From NCBI RefSeq assembly GCF_020523625.1, contig NZ_JAJAQH010000001.1:322930-386929 (forward strand): a stretch of 64,000 nt of DNA, given 5' to 3'. This document shows, in pieces, positions 1-8,242 of this stretch. The notes beneath the pieces are model-generated. The model had not been told where the DNA came from. It saw nothing but the letters and a program-made list of their open reading frames with translations, and made no database searches. This stretch comes from Methylovorus menthalis (GTDB lineage: Bacteria; Pseudomonadota; Gammaproteobacteria; Burkholderiales; Methylophilaceae). A program made the position numbers and the translations under genes. How positions within the stretch are numbered: the first letter of the stretch is position 1; each line of letters opens with the position of its first letter.

Positions 1-259
1 CGGTATCTCCGGGCTTGAACAGGCTCACCCCCGGCCCCACGGCGCGCACCACCCCCGCAGCATCCCACCCTAGGACGTTCCATTCGCCTGTAGGTGGCTG
101 CTGGCCACGGCGTATCTTGGTGTCCACCGGGTTCACCGCAATCGCCTTTACTTCGACCAGCAGATCACGGCCATGGGCAACAGGGTCCGCCAGAGTCACA
201 TCGACCAATGAATCGGCTTGGCTGATAGGCAGCGAATGTTGGTAAGCAATGGCTTTCAT
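1..259 (-). CDS. Zinc-type alcohol dehydrogenase/quinone oxidoreductase family protein, N-terminal part
   Basis: Only the first 86 codons are in the window; the gene runs off the left edge. The reverse strand reads MKAIAYQHSLPIS, followed by a GroES-like segment with VKAIAVNPVDTKIR and the WDAAGVV-AVGPGV pattern typical of medium-chain zinc-type alcohol dehydrogenase-like proteins (the ZADH/YhfP type). These usually reduce or oxidise small carbonyls or quinones with NADPH. The zinc ligands or their absence cannot be judged because the catalytic domain is missing. It is transcribed divergently from the LysR gene at 353, which probably regulates it. Family assignment is good; the substrate is unknown. 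Confidence 0.8.
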   Translation of the reverse strand, partial: MKAIAYQHSLPISQADSLVDVTLADPVAHGRDLLVEVKAIAVNPVDTKIRRGQQPPTGEWNVLGWDAAGVVRAVGPGVSLFKPGDT

Positions 260-290
260 GGCAGCTCTCTTTCATAAAATGGATAACGGT

Positions 291-327
291 GCCAGTTTCA
301 TTGATTTGATCCAATTGATAAACTGGC
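291..327. promoter_or_regulatory. Inverted repeat in the divergent LysR/dehydrogenase promoter region
   Basis: GCCAGTTT at 291-298 is matched exactly by AAACTGGC at 320-327, with a 21-bp spacer. The repeat lies between the two divergent start codons (259 and 353), where a LysR protein would bind to control itself and its neighbour. The arms are seen in the sequence; the role as an operator is inferred. Confidence 0.45.
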
Positions 328-352
328 CCTGACTTGTTTAAGCTTCAATATT

Positions 353-1270
353 ATGTTGAAAATAAAAAACCTGGCAGACCTCGAGCTCTTCATCACCACC
401 GCCCAGTATGGCAGCCTGTCTGCCGCGGCGCGCAGCCTGGAGATTTCCCCCGCCGTTGCCAGCGCAGCGCTCAAGCGGCTGGAAAGTGAACTCGGGGTAT
501 TGCTGTTCGTGCGCACGACACGCAGCCTGCGGCTGACCGCCGAAGGTGAGCGCTTGCTGGCACGCAGCCAACCGCTGATCAATGAACTGCGCGACCTAGC
601 CGATGAGCTGGTCGCCGGGCATAGCCTGATCCGTGGTGAGCTCAGCCTGTCCTTGCCTTCTGACCTGGGGCGCAATGTCATCCTGCCCTGGCTGGATGAA
701 TTTCAACAGCAGCATCCCGAGCTCCACGTGCGCGTGCAATTGTCAGACCGCATTGCCGATGTCATGCGCGAGCCGGTAGATGTCGCGATACGCTATGGGC
801 AACCACCGGACTCGAGCCAGGTCGCCTTGCCCCTGGTCACCGACAACCGGCGCGTACTTTGTGCAGCCCCACACTATCTGGCTACCCATGGCACGCCGAG
901 CAGCCCTGCCGAGCTGAGCCAGCACAACTGCCTGTGCTTTCGGGTGGGCGATGCTCTTTACAATCGCTGGCGTTTCACTCGCGATGGCGAGGTACTGGAC
1001 ATCGATGTCCGCGGCAATCGTTCAGCAGATGACGCGGATGCCGTGCGTCACTGGACAATATCCGGCTATGGCATCTGTTACCGCTCATGGCTGGATGTCG
1101 GGCGCGATGTCACAGCCGGGCGGCTCACCGTCATCTGCCCGCAATGGCAGGGAGAATCCTTGCCGCTGAACCTCATCTGCCCTGACCGCCGCCAGCTCTC
1201 GCCTACCATACGCCTGCTGCGCGAACACTTGCAGCATCGCTTTCAGGTCTATGCCCGGCAAGGCAGCTGA
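353..1270 (+). CDS. LysR family transcriptional regulator
   Basis: The 305-residue protein has the normal LysR length. Residues 1-60 form the winged helix-turn-helix (LADLELFITTAQYGSLSAAAR, then ISPAVASAALKRLE). The rest is a LysR substrate-binding domain with the usual RGELSLSLPSDLGR opening and a VDVAIRYG motif. It resembles the DsdC/CrgA-like subgroup in which many members repress or activate a divergent oxidoreductase. The dehydrogenase gene on the opposite strand starts only 93 bp away, with an inverted repeat between them, so that gene is its likely target. The effector is not predictable. Confidence 0.92.
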   Translation: MLKIKNLADLELFITTAQYGSLSAAARSLEISPAVASAALKRLESELGVLLFVRTTRSLRLTAEGERLLARSQPLINELRDLADELVAGHSLIRGELSLSLPSDLGRNVILPWLDEFQQQHPELHVRVQLSDRIADVMREPVDVAIRYGQPPDSSQVALPLVTDNRRVLCAAPHYLATHGTPSSPAELSQHNCLCFRVGDALYNRWRFTRDGEVLDIDVRGNRSADDADAVRHWTISGYGICYRSWLDVGRDVTAGRLTVICPQWQGESLPLNLICPDRRQLSPTIRLLREHLQHRFQVYARQGS

Positions 1271-1547
1271 TAGCGGCACGCCCGCACCGCAGCGGGCACC
1301 TCACTGATCTTCACTTCCAGCCTCTATCCCCGCAATCCTGCGCAGGCCTTGCCGCATTTCATACGTTTTATGCAGGGCAGCCTTCAGCAAACATTCATCA
1401 ACAAAACAAAATAATCATTACATTACATACGGTTACAACCGGCATGCGTCAAATCCGAATCCGGGCCCTTAACTTGCAGATGCATCACATCAGGAATTTG
1501 TAAGCTTGCGTCGTTACCATCGCGCAACTCCTCAATGCATGTGTTAA
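1271..1547. other. Intergenic region without recognisable gene
   Basis: This 277-bp stretch holds a possible hairpin just after the LysR stop (GCCCGC at 1280-1285 pairing with GCGGGC at 1292-1297), but no T-run follows, so it is at best a weak terminator. The remainder is AT-richer and presumably carries the promoter of the glycosyltransferase gene. No RNA gene or small ORF with a good ribosome-binding site was seen. Confidence 0.5.
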
Positions 1548-3002
1548 ATGTTGACCGGGTTTATGCACAATCGTCGTTTTTCTTCTACGCATCTGCTGCT
1601 GATGCTGATCGTGGCAGGCCTCTTGATCAAGCTGATCAGCCTTGGCCTGTTCCCCTTGTTTGACTCTACCGAATCGCGCTACGCAGAAATCGGCCGCAAG
1701 ATGTATGAGTTGAATGACTGGATCACCCCTTGGTATGACTACGGGATTCCGTTCTGGGCCAAACCACCCATGGCATTCTGGCTCACAGCGGCAAGCTATC
1801 ACGTGTTTGGTGTGAATGCTTTTGCGGCGCGTTTGCCGCATTTCCTGCTGGGCGTGGCTATTCTGTGGGTGATATGGGGCTGGCTAGGCCCACGTCGGCC
1901 CGCAGAGCGTTTGTATGCCTGCGTGATTCTCAGCGTATCGGTGCTGTTTTTCATCTCCATGGGCGCCGTCATGACCGACATGGCGCTGGCGCTGAGCTGT
2001 ATCCTGATGATGCGCGGTTTCTGGCTGGGCATGCACGGCACGGAGCAAAGCCGCGCCAAAGAACGCTGGCTGCTCTTCATCGGCGCAGGCATAGGCTTGC
2101 TGGCCAAAGGGCCGATTGCCTGTATTTTAAGCGGGGTACCTATCGTGCTCTGGTGTCTGCTGGCCGGACGTTTGGGCGAAGCCCTGCGTAGTTTCCCTTG
2201 GGTGCGCGGCAGCCTGCTGGCACTTGCCATGGCGCTGCCCTGGTATATCGCCGCCGAGCTGAAGACGCCCGGATTTATCGATTACTTCATTGTGGGTGAG
2301 CACTGGCATCGCTTTCTCACGCCGCACTGGCAGGGCGACCGTTACGGTCATGCCCATGCCTTTCCGCATGGCGCCATCTGGATTTTCATCCTGATCGGCA
2401 CCTTGCCATGGTCATTGTTGCTGCCGCTTTTTATTGGCTGGAAAAAACCGCTGGCATTACGGGATATCCACAACAAAGCCCGCCTGCGCCAATGGTATTT
2501 CCTGATCTGGGGCTTAAGCCCGGGCATTTTCTTCACCGCTGCCGCCAATATCATCTGGACCTATGCGCTGCCTGGCTTGGCAGGCCTGGCCATGCTGGCG
2601 GCAAGCTGGCTGGCGCGGCGCGGTCCGGCCCGGCGCGTAGCCCGCGTGCTGGCCGCGGGCATGCTGATTGTGGTGGTTGGCTGGTCAGCCTATCTGGCAC
2701 ACGAATATGAGGACGGCTGGGGCAGCTTCAGCACCACGCGTAATCTGGTCTGGCAATATCAGAAGGAAAAACAGCCCGGCGAGCCGCTGATCGGTTACCC
2801 ATTTCTAGATTACTCCACGGAGTTTTACACCGAAGGCAACGCCATCAAGGTATCAACAGAAACTGCGCTGGAATCGGCCATGCAACACGGCAAGGCTTAT
2901 GTGGCGATGCACAAGACACCCTATAAAAATCTGCCAGACAGCTTCAAGCAGCGCCTGCATGTGGTGGCCGAACATGGGGATTATCTGCTGCTGAAGAATT
3001 AA
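1548..3002 (+). CDS. GT39-family (ArnT-like) integral membrane glycosyltransferase
   Basis: The 484-residue protein has many hydrophobic helices. Near its N-terminus is the signature DSTESRYAEIGRKM, followed by WITPWYDYGIPFWAKPPM. This periplasmic loop, with its acidic residues after the first membrane helix, is diagnostic of the PMT/ArnT clan, whose members move a sugar from a polyprenyl-phosphate carrier onto lipid A or protein. It is shorter than E. coli ArnT (about 550 residues), and no arn genes flank it, so the sugar and acceptor are unknown. A second ATG at 1563 (MHNRRFSS) is an alternative start. The stop codon overlaps the stop of the convergent c-di-GMP gene. Confidence 0.85.
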   Translation: MLTGFMHNRRFSSTHLLLMLIVAGLLIKLISLGLFPLFDSTESRYAEIGRKMYELNDWITPWYDYGIPFWAKPPMAFWLTAASYHVFGVNAFAARLPHFLLGVAILWVIWGWLGPRRPAERLYACVILSVSVLFFISMGAVMTDMALALSCILMMRGFWLGMHGTEQSRAKERWLLFIGAGIGLLAKGPIACILSGVPIVLWCLLAGRLGEALRSFPWVRGSLLALAMALPWYIAAELKTPGFIDYFIVGEHWHRFLTPHWQGDRYGHAHAFPHGAIWIFILIGTLPWSLLLPLFIGWKKPLALRDIHNKARLRQWYFLIWGLSPGIFFTAAANIIWTYALPGLAGLAMLAASWLARRGPARRVARVLAAGMLIVVVGWSAYLAHEYEDGWGSFSTTRNLVWQYQKEKQPGEPLIGYPFLDYSTEFYTEGNAIKVSTETALESAMQHGKAYVAMHKTPYKNLPDSFKQRLHVVAEHGDYLLLKN

Positions 3003-5164
3003 CCGGCGGCCTCTGCCAATTGAAGCGTCGACAGGCTGCTTGCCAGCCACGACACAAAATCGTGCTGTGGCAATGGGCGTGAAATGAAATACCCTTGCCC
3101 CAGATCACAGCCCAGCTCAGCCAGCAGATTCAGCTGTTGCTCGGTCTCTATACCTTCGGCGATCACCTGATAGCCCAGCTCGTGCGCCATGGTAATAATG
3201 GCTTTGCATAGCGCCTGGTTCTTGGTCGAGGTGGTCAGGTTAGTGATAAATGAGCGGTCTATCTTCAGGTAATCGATTTCATACGAACTCAAATAGGACA
3301 GGGAAGAATAGCCCGTCCCAAAATCATCCAGTGAAATACTCATGCCGGTATCGCGGATTTTCTTGATGCGCGCATTAACTTCCTGGCTTTGCTGCAGGAG
3401 CAGACCTTCGGTAATTTCAACCGAAATTGCCTTGCCAGGAAGGCCCAGACTCGTCAGAAAAGCGGCCCAATCCAGCTTGCCAACAGTTAGGAATTGGATG
3501 GGCGATTTATTCACGCTTATCTGAAAGTCAGGCACATAACTATCGCGCAATGCCTTGGCAAAAGCAGCGGCCTCTTTAAATACCCAATCGCCAATGGCAT
3601 TGATAAGCCCGGTGGATTCGGCCAGCGGAATAAATTCCGCCGGGCTGATATAGCCGCGTTCGGGATGTTTCCAGCGCACCAAGGCCTCCGCCTTGACCGT
3701 TACCCGGTTATCGAGCCGGAAAATGGGCTGGTAAAACACTTCAAACGCTTGCTCCTCAACCGCAAAGCGCAGCTCGGTCGTCAACTTGGATCGCTTCAGC
3801 GCAATCTGCTCCAGCTCCTGCGAATAGAAGGCGTATTGTCCACGCGCTTTGCTCTTGGCCAGATAGAGCGCCTGGTCGGCATATTTCATGAGCACATTGG
3901 GCGACAGGGTATGCTGCGGATATAAGGCGATGCCGATACTGGCGGCGCAAAACACCACCTCCGACAGTAACTCATAGCTTTGGCTAAGCACCCGCAGCAC
4001 ATTGGCAGCAGTTTTTTCCAGCTCGGCCAGACTGGCAGTGGTGGTGACAATAATGAATTCATCTCCGCCCTCACGCGCCACAATATCCACAGGCAATACC
4101 GCTGACTGAATACGGCTGGCCGCTTCCATCAGCAGCATATCGCCGTAGATATGGCCGAGGGCGTCGTTTACATCCTTGAAGTTATCAAGGTCAACGATCA
4201 TCAGCGCGACCATGTTATTGGCGCCATGATCGCCATGGATACGCTCGCTCAACAGCTGATTCAGAAGGTGTTTATTCGGCAGGCCGGTCAAGGCATCGTA
4301 ATTGGCCTGCTGCCAGATCAGCCGTTCGGTCTGTTTGCGGGCCGTGATATCGGTATTGGTGCCTATCATGCGCCGGGGGCCTTCGCTATCGTTCCCGGTC
4401 ATGACCATGCCCTTGGACAATATCCAGCACCACTCTGCGCTTTTGGTCAGCATGCGGTACTCGCAGATCAGGCTTTGCGCCTCGCCCGCTTTCACCGCAT
4501 CAAATTGCGCCCGCAAATCAGCAATATCGGAAGGATGCACGCGTGAAATCCACTCATCCCCCTCGTCGCCGATTTCATCATCGGCATACCCCAGCATGGT
4601 TTTCCACTGCGTACTGAACGCAACCCGATTGCTGTTCAGATCCCAATCCCACACGCCATGCCCTGCGCCATCCAATGCAAATTTCCAGCGGGCACTGCTG
4701 GCGGCCAGGGCTTGATTCTCTATCGCCATCGTGAGCCATTGCGATGCCATGCTCGCCATGGCCAGCAGGCTGGATTGCTGCAGCTGCGATAGCGACCTGG
4801 GTTCAGTATTGATCAGGAAGAGCCAGCCCAGGCAATCACCGTTGGCGTCTTTCAGGTGCGCGGCGGCAAAAAACCGGATGTGGGGTGTTGCCTGCGCAGG
4901 GAATAAGGCCGCACAAACAGGGTCAAGCAACGTATCTTCCACCTGCCTGATATCTTGCACATCGTGCGTCAGTTGGCAAAAAAGCGGAGCTTGCGCACGC
5001 AAGCTGGCGGAGATGGCAGAGGGGGCGTGCACGACCACATGCCCCTGCCCGGTCACCAGCATGGCTGCCTCTACCTCAAACTGCGCGCAAAGCGCTGCCA
5101 TCAGGCTTTCCATGCCTTGCTCCAGCGGCGTCTGTGCCTCAGTCCTGGTACCCGCAGATGTCAT
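2999..5164 (-). CDS. PAS-GGDEF-EAL c-di-GMP signalling protein downstream of cheB
   Basis: The protein has 721 residues. Residues 1-160 form a GAF-like sensory region without an obvious membrane segment. A PAS domain covers roughly 165-285 (WKFALDGAGHGVWDWDLNSN). A GGDEF domain spans about 290-450 with an intact REGGDEF active site, and an EAL domain about 465-710 keeps KAEALVRW, DDFGTGYSSL and VIAEGIET. Both the cyclase and the phosphodiesterase could therefore be active. It lies 31 bp downstream of cheB on the same strand, so it may be co-transcribed with the chemotaxis cluster and link receptor signalling to c-di-GMP; that link is inference. Confidence 0.93.
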   Translation of the reverse strand: MTSAGTRTEAQTPLEQGMESLMAALCAQFEVEAAMLVTGQGHVVVHAPSAISASLRAQAPLFCQLTHDVQDIRQVEDTLLDPVCAALFPAQATPHIRFFAAAHLKDANGDCLGWLFLINTEPRSLSQLQQSSLLAMASMASQWLTMAIENQALAASSARWKFALDGAGHGVWDWDLNSNRVAFSTQWKTMLGYADDEIGDEGDEWISRVHPSDIADLRAQFDAVKAGEAQSLICEYRMLTKSAEWCWILSKGMVMTGNDSEGPRRMIGTNTDITARKQTERLIWQQANYDALTGLPNKHLLNQLLSERIHGDHGANNMVALMIVDLDNFKDVNDALGHIYGDMLLMEAASRIQSAVLPVDIVAREGGDEFIIVTTTASLAELEKTAANVLRVLSQSYELLSEVVFCAASIGIALYPQHTLSPNVLMKYADQALYLAKSKARGQYAFYSQELEQIALKRSKLTTELRFAVEEQAFEVFYQPIFRLDNRVTVKAEALVRWKHPERGYISPAEFIPLAESTGLINAIGDWVFKEAAAFAKALRDSYVPDFQISVNKSPIQFLTVGKLDWAAFLTSLGLPGKAISVEITEGLLLQQSQEVNARIKKIRDTGMSISLDDFGTGYSSLSYLSSYEIDYLKIDRSFITNLTTSTKNQALCKAIITMAHELGYQVIAEGIETEQQLNLLAELGCDLGQGYFISRPLPQHDFVSWLASSLSTLQLAEAAG

Positions 5165-5195
5165 GTCGTGGAAACCTCTATCTCATGGCTGTCAG

Positions 5196-6278
5196 TTAAC
5201 GATGCATGGCGCCGTAGTTCTGGATCTCGGTGGCAATCCCATCCAGCGAGATACTCTTATTGACGCCTCCCAGCTTGACCGCCTCCTTGGGCATGCCATA
5301 CACCACGCAACTTCGCTCATCCTGGGCAACAGTGGTTGCCCCTACATCATGCATTTCTTTCATGCCCTGCGCGCCATCATCGCCCATGCCGGTCATGATG
5401 ATACCCAGGGCATTTTTACCCGCAGATTGTGCCACCGAGCGGAACAGCACATTGACCGAGGGTTTGTGGCGACTGACCGGCGGACCATCAATCACATCCA
5501 CAAAATACTGGGCGCCGCTGCGCTTCAGTACCATATGCTTGCCCCCGGGTGCAATCAGCGCCCGGCCCATCACGACCCGATCACCTTTTGCCGCTTCTTT
5601 TACCTCAATGGCACAGAGCTGATTGAGGCGGGCGGCAAAGGCCGCCGTAAAGTTTTCCGGCATGTGCTGCACGATGACAATACCGGGGCATACCCGAGGC
5701 AGCGCGGTCAGCACTCGTTCCAGCGCCTGGGTACCCCCGGTTGAGGTGCCGATGGCCACTATTTTTTCGGTGGTCTGCGCCATGGCTGCTGGCTTGGGTG
5801 CCAGTACCGCATCCGCGGTGAGTTTGGTTGGCGTCTTGACCGCAGGCGGTGGATCGTTATGCAGGATCTTGCGCACATTGGCCTTGGCCGCCGCCTTGAT
5901 ATGCTGCACCAGGTCGTCCGCCGACTCGGTCATGAAGGATTTCAGACCTGCCTTGGGCTTGGTGATGATACTCACCGCCCCGGCGGCCAGGGCCTCCATG
6001 GTAGTCTCAGCCCCTTTTTCGGTCAGGGTCGAACAGATGATCACTGGAGTGGGGCGCTGCGCCATGATCTTCTTCAGGAAAGTAATGCCATCCATACGCG
6101 GCATTTCCACATCCAGGATCAATACATCCGGCCATTCTTTCTGCATTTTCTCAATGGCAAAAATAGGGTCGGAGGCGACACCAATTATCTCCACCTCTTT
6201 TGAAGCTTCGAGATAACTGGTCAACACCTGCCTCACCACAGCCGAGTCATCCACGATCATTACTTTTATTTTATTCAT
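5196..6278 (-). CDS. cheB: Chemotaxis protein-glutamate methylesterase/glutaminase CheB
   Basis: The 360-residue protein has a CheY-like receiver at 1-120, with MIVDDSAVV and phospho-acceptor Asp56 in [12 protein letters not shown]. After a linker of about 45 residues comes the CheB methylesterase domain at about 165-355. The catalytic elements [10 protein letters not shown] (Ser), [10 protein letters not shown] (His) and [11 protein letters not shown] (Asp) are all present. It removes methyl groups from chemoreceptor glutamates and deamidates glutamines, opposing CheR. It follows cheD by 27 bp. The sequence is complete. Confidence 0.97.
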   Translation of the reverse strand: MNKIKVMIVDDSAVVRQVLTSYLEASKEVEIIGVASDPIFAIEKMQKEWPDVLILDVEMPRMDGITFLKKIMAQRPTPVIICSTLTEKGAETTMEALAAGAVSIITKPKAGLKSFMTESADDLVQHIKAAAKANVRKILHNDPPPAVKTPTKLTADAVLAPKPAAMAQTTEKIVAIGTSTGGTQALERVLTALPRVCPGIVIVQHMPENFTAAFAARLNQLCAIEVKEAAKGDRVVMGRALIAPGGKHMVLKRSGAQYFVDVIDGPPVSRHKPSVNVLFRSVAQSAGKNALGIIMTGMGDDGAQGMKEMHDVGATTVAQDERSCVVYGMPKEAVKLGGVNKSISLDGIATEIQNYGAMHR

Positions 6279-6305
6279 TATTGAATCCTGGTTAAGGATG
6301 TACCC

Positions 6306-6803
6306 CTACATTTTCACGTGCCGCATCCAGACGTGCCCACTCCACACGTCGAACGAAATATTGCGGTGCCCCGAGCCCCCGAGATGGCTGGCCTTGCAGC
6401 GGAAACCATGTTTTTTAAGAATGCTTTCCACCGCGTCGATATTTTTGGAGCCTATCGTCTTGCTGAATTCCTTGGCCGTCTTCGGGAACATATTACCGCC
6501 GCCAAAAATCTTGACGTGGTAGTTCTTGTCGAACGCCTTGAATTTCTTCATCTCATCAAACATCATCGCAATCGCATCATCGGCATACCGCCCATCCAGC
6601 GCATGCAGTGCAGGCGCATCGTGCTTGGGTGGCATCATGATATGGGTCATGCCCCCCAGCAGCTTTTCCGGGTGCCAGAACACCACTGAGACACACGAGC
6701 CGAGCACCGTACGAATCCGCGTATGGCGATCACCAAAATACAATTCGCCTGGCTGCAAAAAAATATCAATAACAAAGGGCGGTTTTTCCGGCTTTACCAC
6801 CAT
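6306..6803 (-). CDS. cheD: Chemoreceptor glutamine deamidase CheD
   Basis: The 165-residue protein matches the CheD family: GELYFGDRHTRIRTVLGSCV supplies the conserved Thr and Cys, and GGMTHIMMP the conserved His. CheD deamidates receptor glutamines to methylatable glutamates and in some species also binds CheC; no cheC is visible here. The start is 2 bp after the cheR stop, so translation of the two is probably coupled. The order cheR-cheD-cheB is the one seen in many proteobacterial che clusters. Confidence 0.96.
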   Translation of the reverse strand: MVVKPEKPPFVIDIFLQPGELYFGDRHTRIRTVLGSCVSVVFWHPEKLLGGMTHIMMPPKHDAPALHALDGRYADDAIAMMFDEMKKFKAFDKNYHVKIFGGGNMFPKTAKEFSKTIGSKNIDAVESILKKHGFRCKASHLGGSGHRNISFDVWSGHVWMRHVKM

Positions 6804-6805
6804 CG

Positions 6806-7615
6806 TTATAACGGCCTTTGATAAATTGAGGGTTGAACAATCTGAAACTTTTCGCTGATGCCATTCAGGCTTTCCGAATGGCTGATAAACAGGTAGCCAC
6901 CTGGTTTCAGCAAGCTGTACATGCGGTCCAACAAGGCCCGCTTGGTATCGTTATCAAAATAAATCATCACATTGCGCAGAAAAATCATGTCGAGCTCCCC
7001 CAGCTTGGGCAGCGGATGCATCAGATTGATATGCTGAAACCGCATCTGGCGCCGTAATTCCTTGGAAATCAGCACCACGCCATCCTGGCTGCCTGTGCCT
7101 TTCAGACAATATTTCACCAAGTAGTTTCGGGGAATATCTTCAATCACATCCTGCGGGTAACGACCACGGGTTGCCGTTTCCAGCACGCGCGTGCTGACAT
7201 CGGAGGCAATGATCTCCCACAGCTTGCTTGGCAGGTGCTCGGCCAGCACCATGGCCAGGGTGTAGGGCTCTTCACCGCTGGAGCAGGCCGCACTCCACAC
7301 GCGGAACACCTTGGTCTTGTTGTGCTGGGGCAGCACCTTGTCGCGGACAAAATCAAAGTGCTTGGGCTCGCGAAAAAAATAGGTTTCATTGGTCGTCAGA
7401 AAGTCGACCACTACCTGCTGCTCGGCCTCATTGCCTTTTTGGTGAATGAACTCGTAATACTGTTTGAACGTATTGAAGTTGTAATACTTGAGTCGCTTGG
7501 CCAGACGGCCACTCACCAGCGATTGCTTGTTATCGCTGAGACTGATGCCCACTTGTCCGTAAATAAACTTTTTGAAAAGCTGAAATTCCGGCTGCGTAAT
7601 GGAGCGAATATCCAT
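6806..7615 (-). CDS. cheR: Chemotaxis protein methyltransferase CheR
   Basis: The protein has an N-terminal all-helical CheR domain (ITQPEFQLFKKFIYGQVGI) and a SAM-dependent methyltransferase domain with FRVWSAACSSGEEPYTLAMV. It uses S-adenosylmethionine to methylate glutamates on the receptors encoded just upstream. I chose the ATG at 7615 (269 residues) because GGAGG lies a few bases before it; an in-frame ATG at 7627 precedes that ribosome site and would make 273 residues. The receptors carry a C-terminal EFVKF tail that could dock this enzyme. Confidence 0.96.
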   Translation of the reverse strand: MDIRSITQPEFQLFKKFIYGQVGISLSDNKQSLVSGRLAKRLKYYNFNTFKQYYEFIHQKGNEAEQQVVVDFLTTNETYFFREPKHFDFVRDKVLPQHNKTKVFRVWSAACSSGEEPYTLAMVLAEHLPSKLWEIIASDVSTRVLETATRGRYPQDVIEDIPRNYLVKYCLKGTGSQDGVVLISKELRRQMRFQHINLMHPLPKLGELDMIFLRNVMIYFDNDTKRALLDRMYSLLKPGGYLFISHSESLNGISEKFQIVQPSIYQRPL

Positions 7616-7681
7616 CCTAACCTCCATTTGCTCGATGCAGGCCGGGCATCAAGGTCATGCCCAGCCTGCTATCGACGATAC

Positions 7682-8236
7682 TTAATTCAAAACCAGCTCC
7701 GCCATTTCATCGGCAGATAACACCTGGTTCACATTCAGGATAATCACAAACTTCTGATTGATCTTTCCCATGCCATCAATAAAATCCGTCCGGATTTGTG
7801 CTCCGAACGAGGGCACAGGCTCAATCTGGTCGCGGGCAATTTCCAGCACTTCATTCACCGCATCCACCAGCACACCGATCACCTGCTGTGCTCCCGCGCG
7901 ATCCACCTCGAGAATCACGATGCAGGTCTTGCGTGAGATGGCGGCTTCCTCCCTGTCAAAGCGCACTGCCAGATCAATCACCGGCACCGCCGCGCCGCGC
8001 AGATTGATCACTCCGCGAATAAAAGAGGGCATCTGCGGCACGATGGTAAGATTGCCGTACTCGATAATCTCCTTGATACGGAGAATATTGATGGCAAAAA
8101 TCTCGGCACCCAACATGAAGGTCAGGTATTGCCTGTCGTCGTTATTATCCGCCAGCGGCTGCAGTTGCTGGCCCCGGCCACCCGGCACCAGGGCCTGCGC
8201 CCTGGCTGTTTCACGCGTCATTGTTTGCGTCATCAT
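7682..8236 (-). CDS. cheW: CheW coupling protein, third copy in the cluster
   Basis: The 184-residue protein consists of one CheW domain (YLTFMLGAEIFAINILRIKEII, then RGVINLRGAAVPVIDLA) after a variable N-terminal extension of about 35 residues. CheW joins receptors to CheA. It is one of three CheW paralogues here, each lying directly downstream of an MCP gene; this one follows the poly-HAMP receptor by only 6 bp. Its N-terminus differs from the other two while the core is close to identical in many stretches, which points to duplication within the locus. The alternative ATG one codon later cannot be excluded. Confidence 0.95.
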   Translation of the reverse strand: MMTQTMTRETARAQALVPGGRGQQLQPLADNNDDRQYLTFMLGAEIFAINILRIKEIIEYGNLTIVPQMPSFIRGVINLRGAAVPVIDLAVRFDREEAAISRKTCIVILEVDRAGAQQVIGVLVDAVNEVLEIARDQIEPVPSFGAQIRTDFIDGMGKINQKFVIILNVNQVLSADEMAELVLN

Positions 8237-8242
8237 GGCCCC

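Noticed and set aside
1280-1297. Hairpin after the LysR gene as a terminator
   Set aside because: No T-run follows the stem, so intrinsic termination is unlikely; noted only as a weak hairpin.
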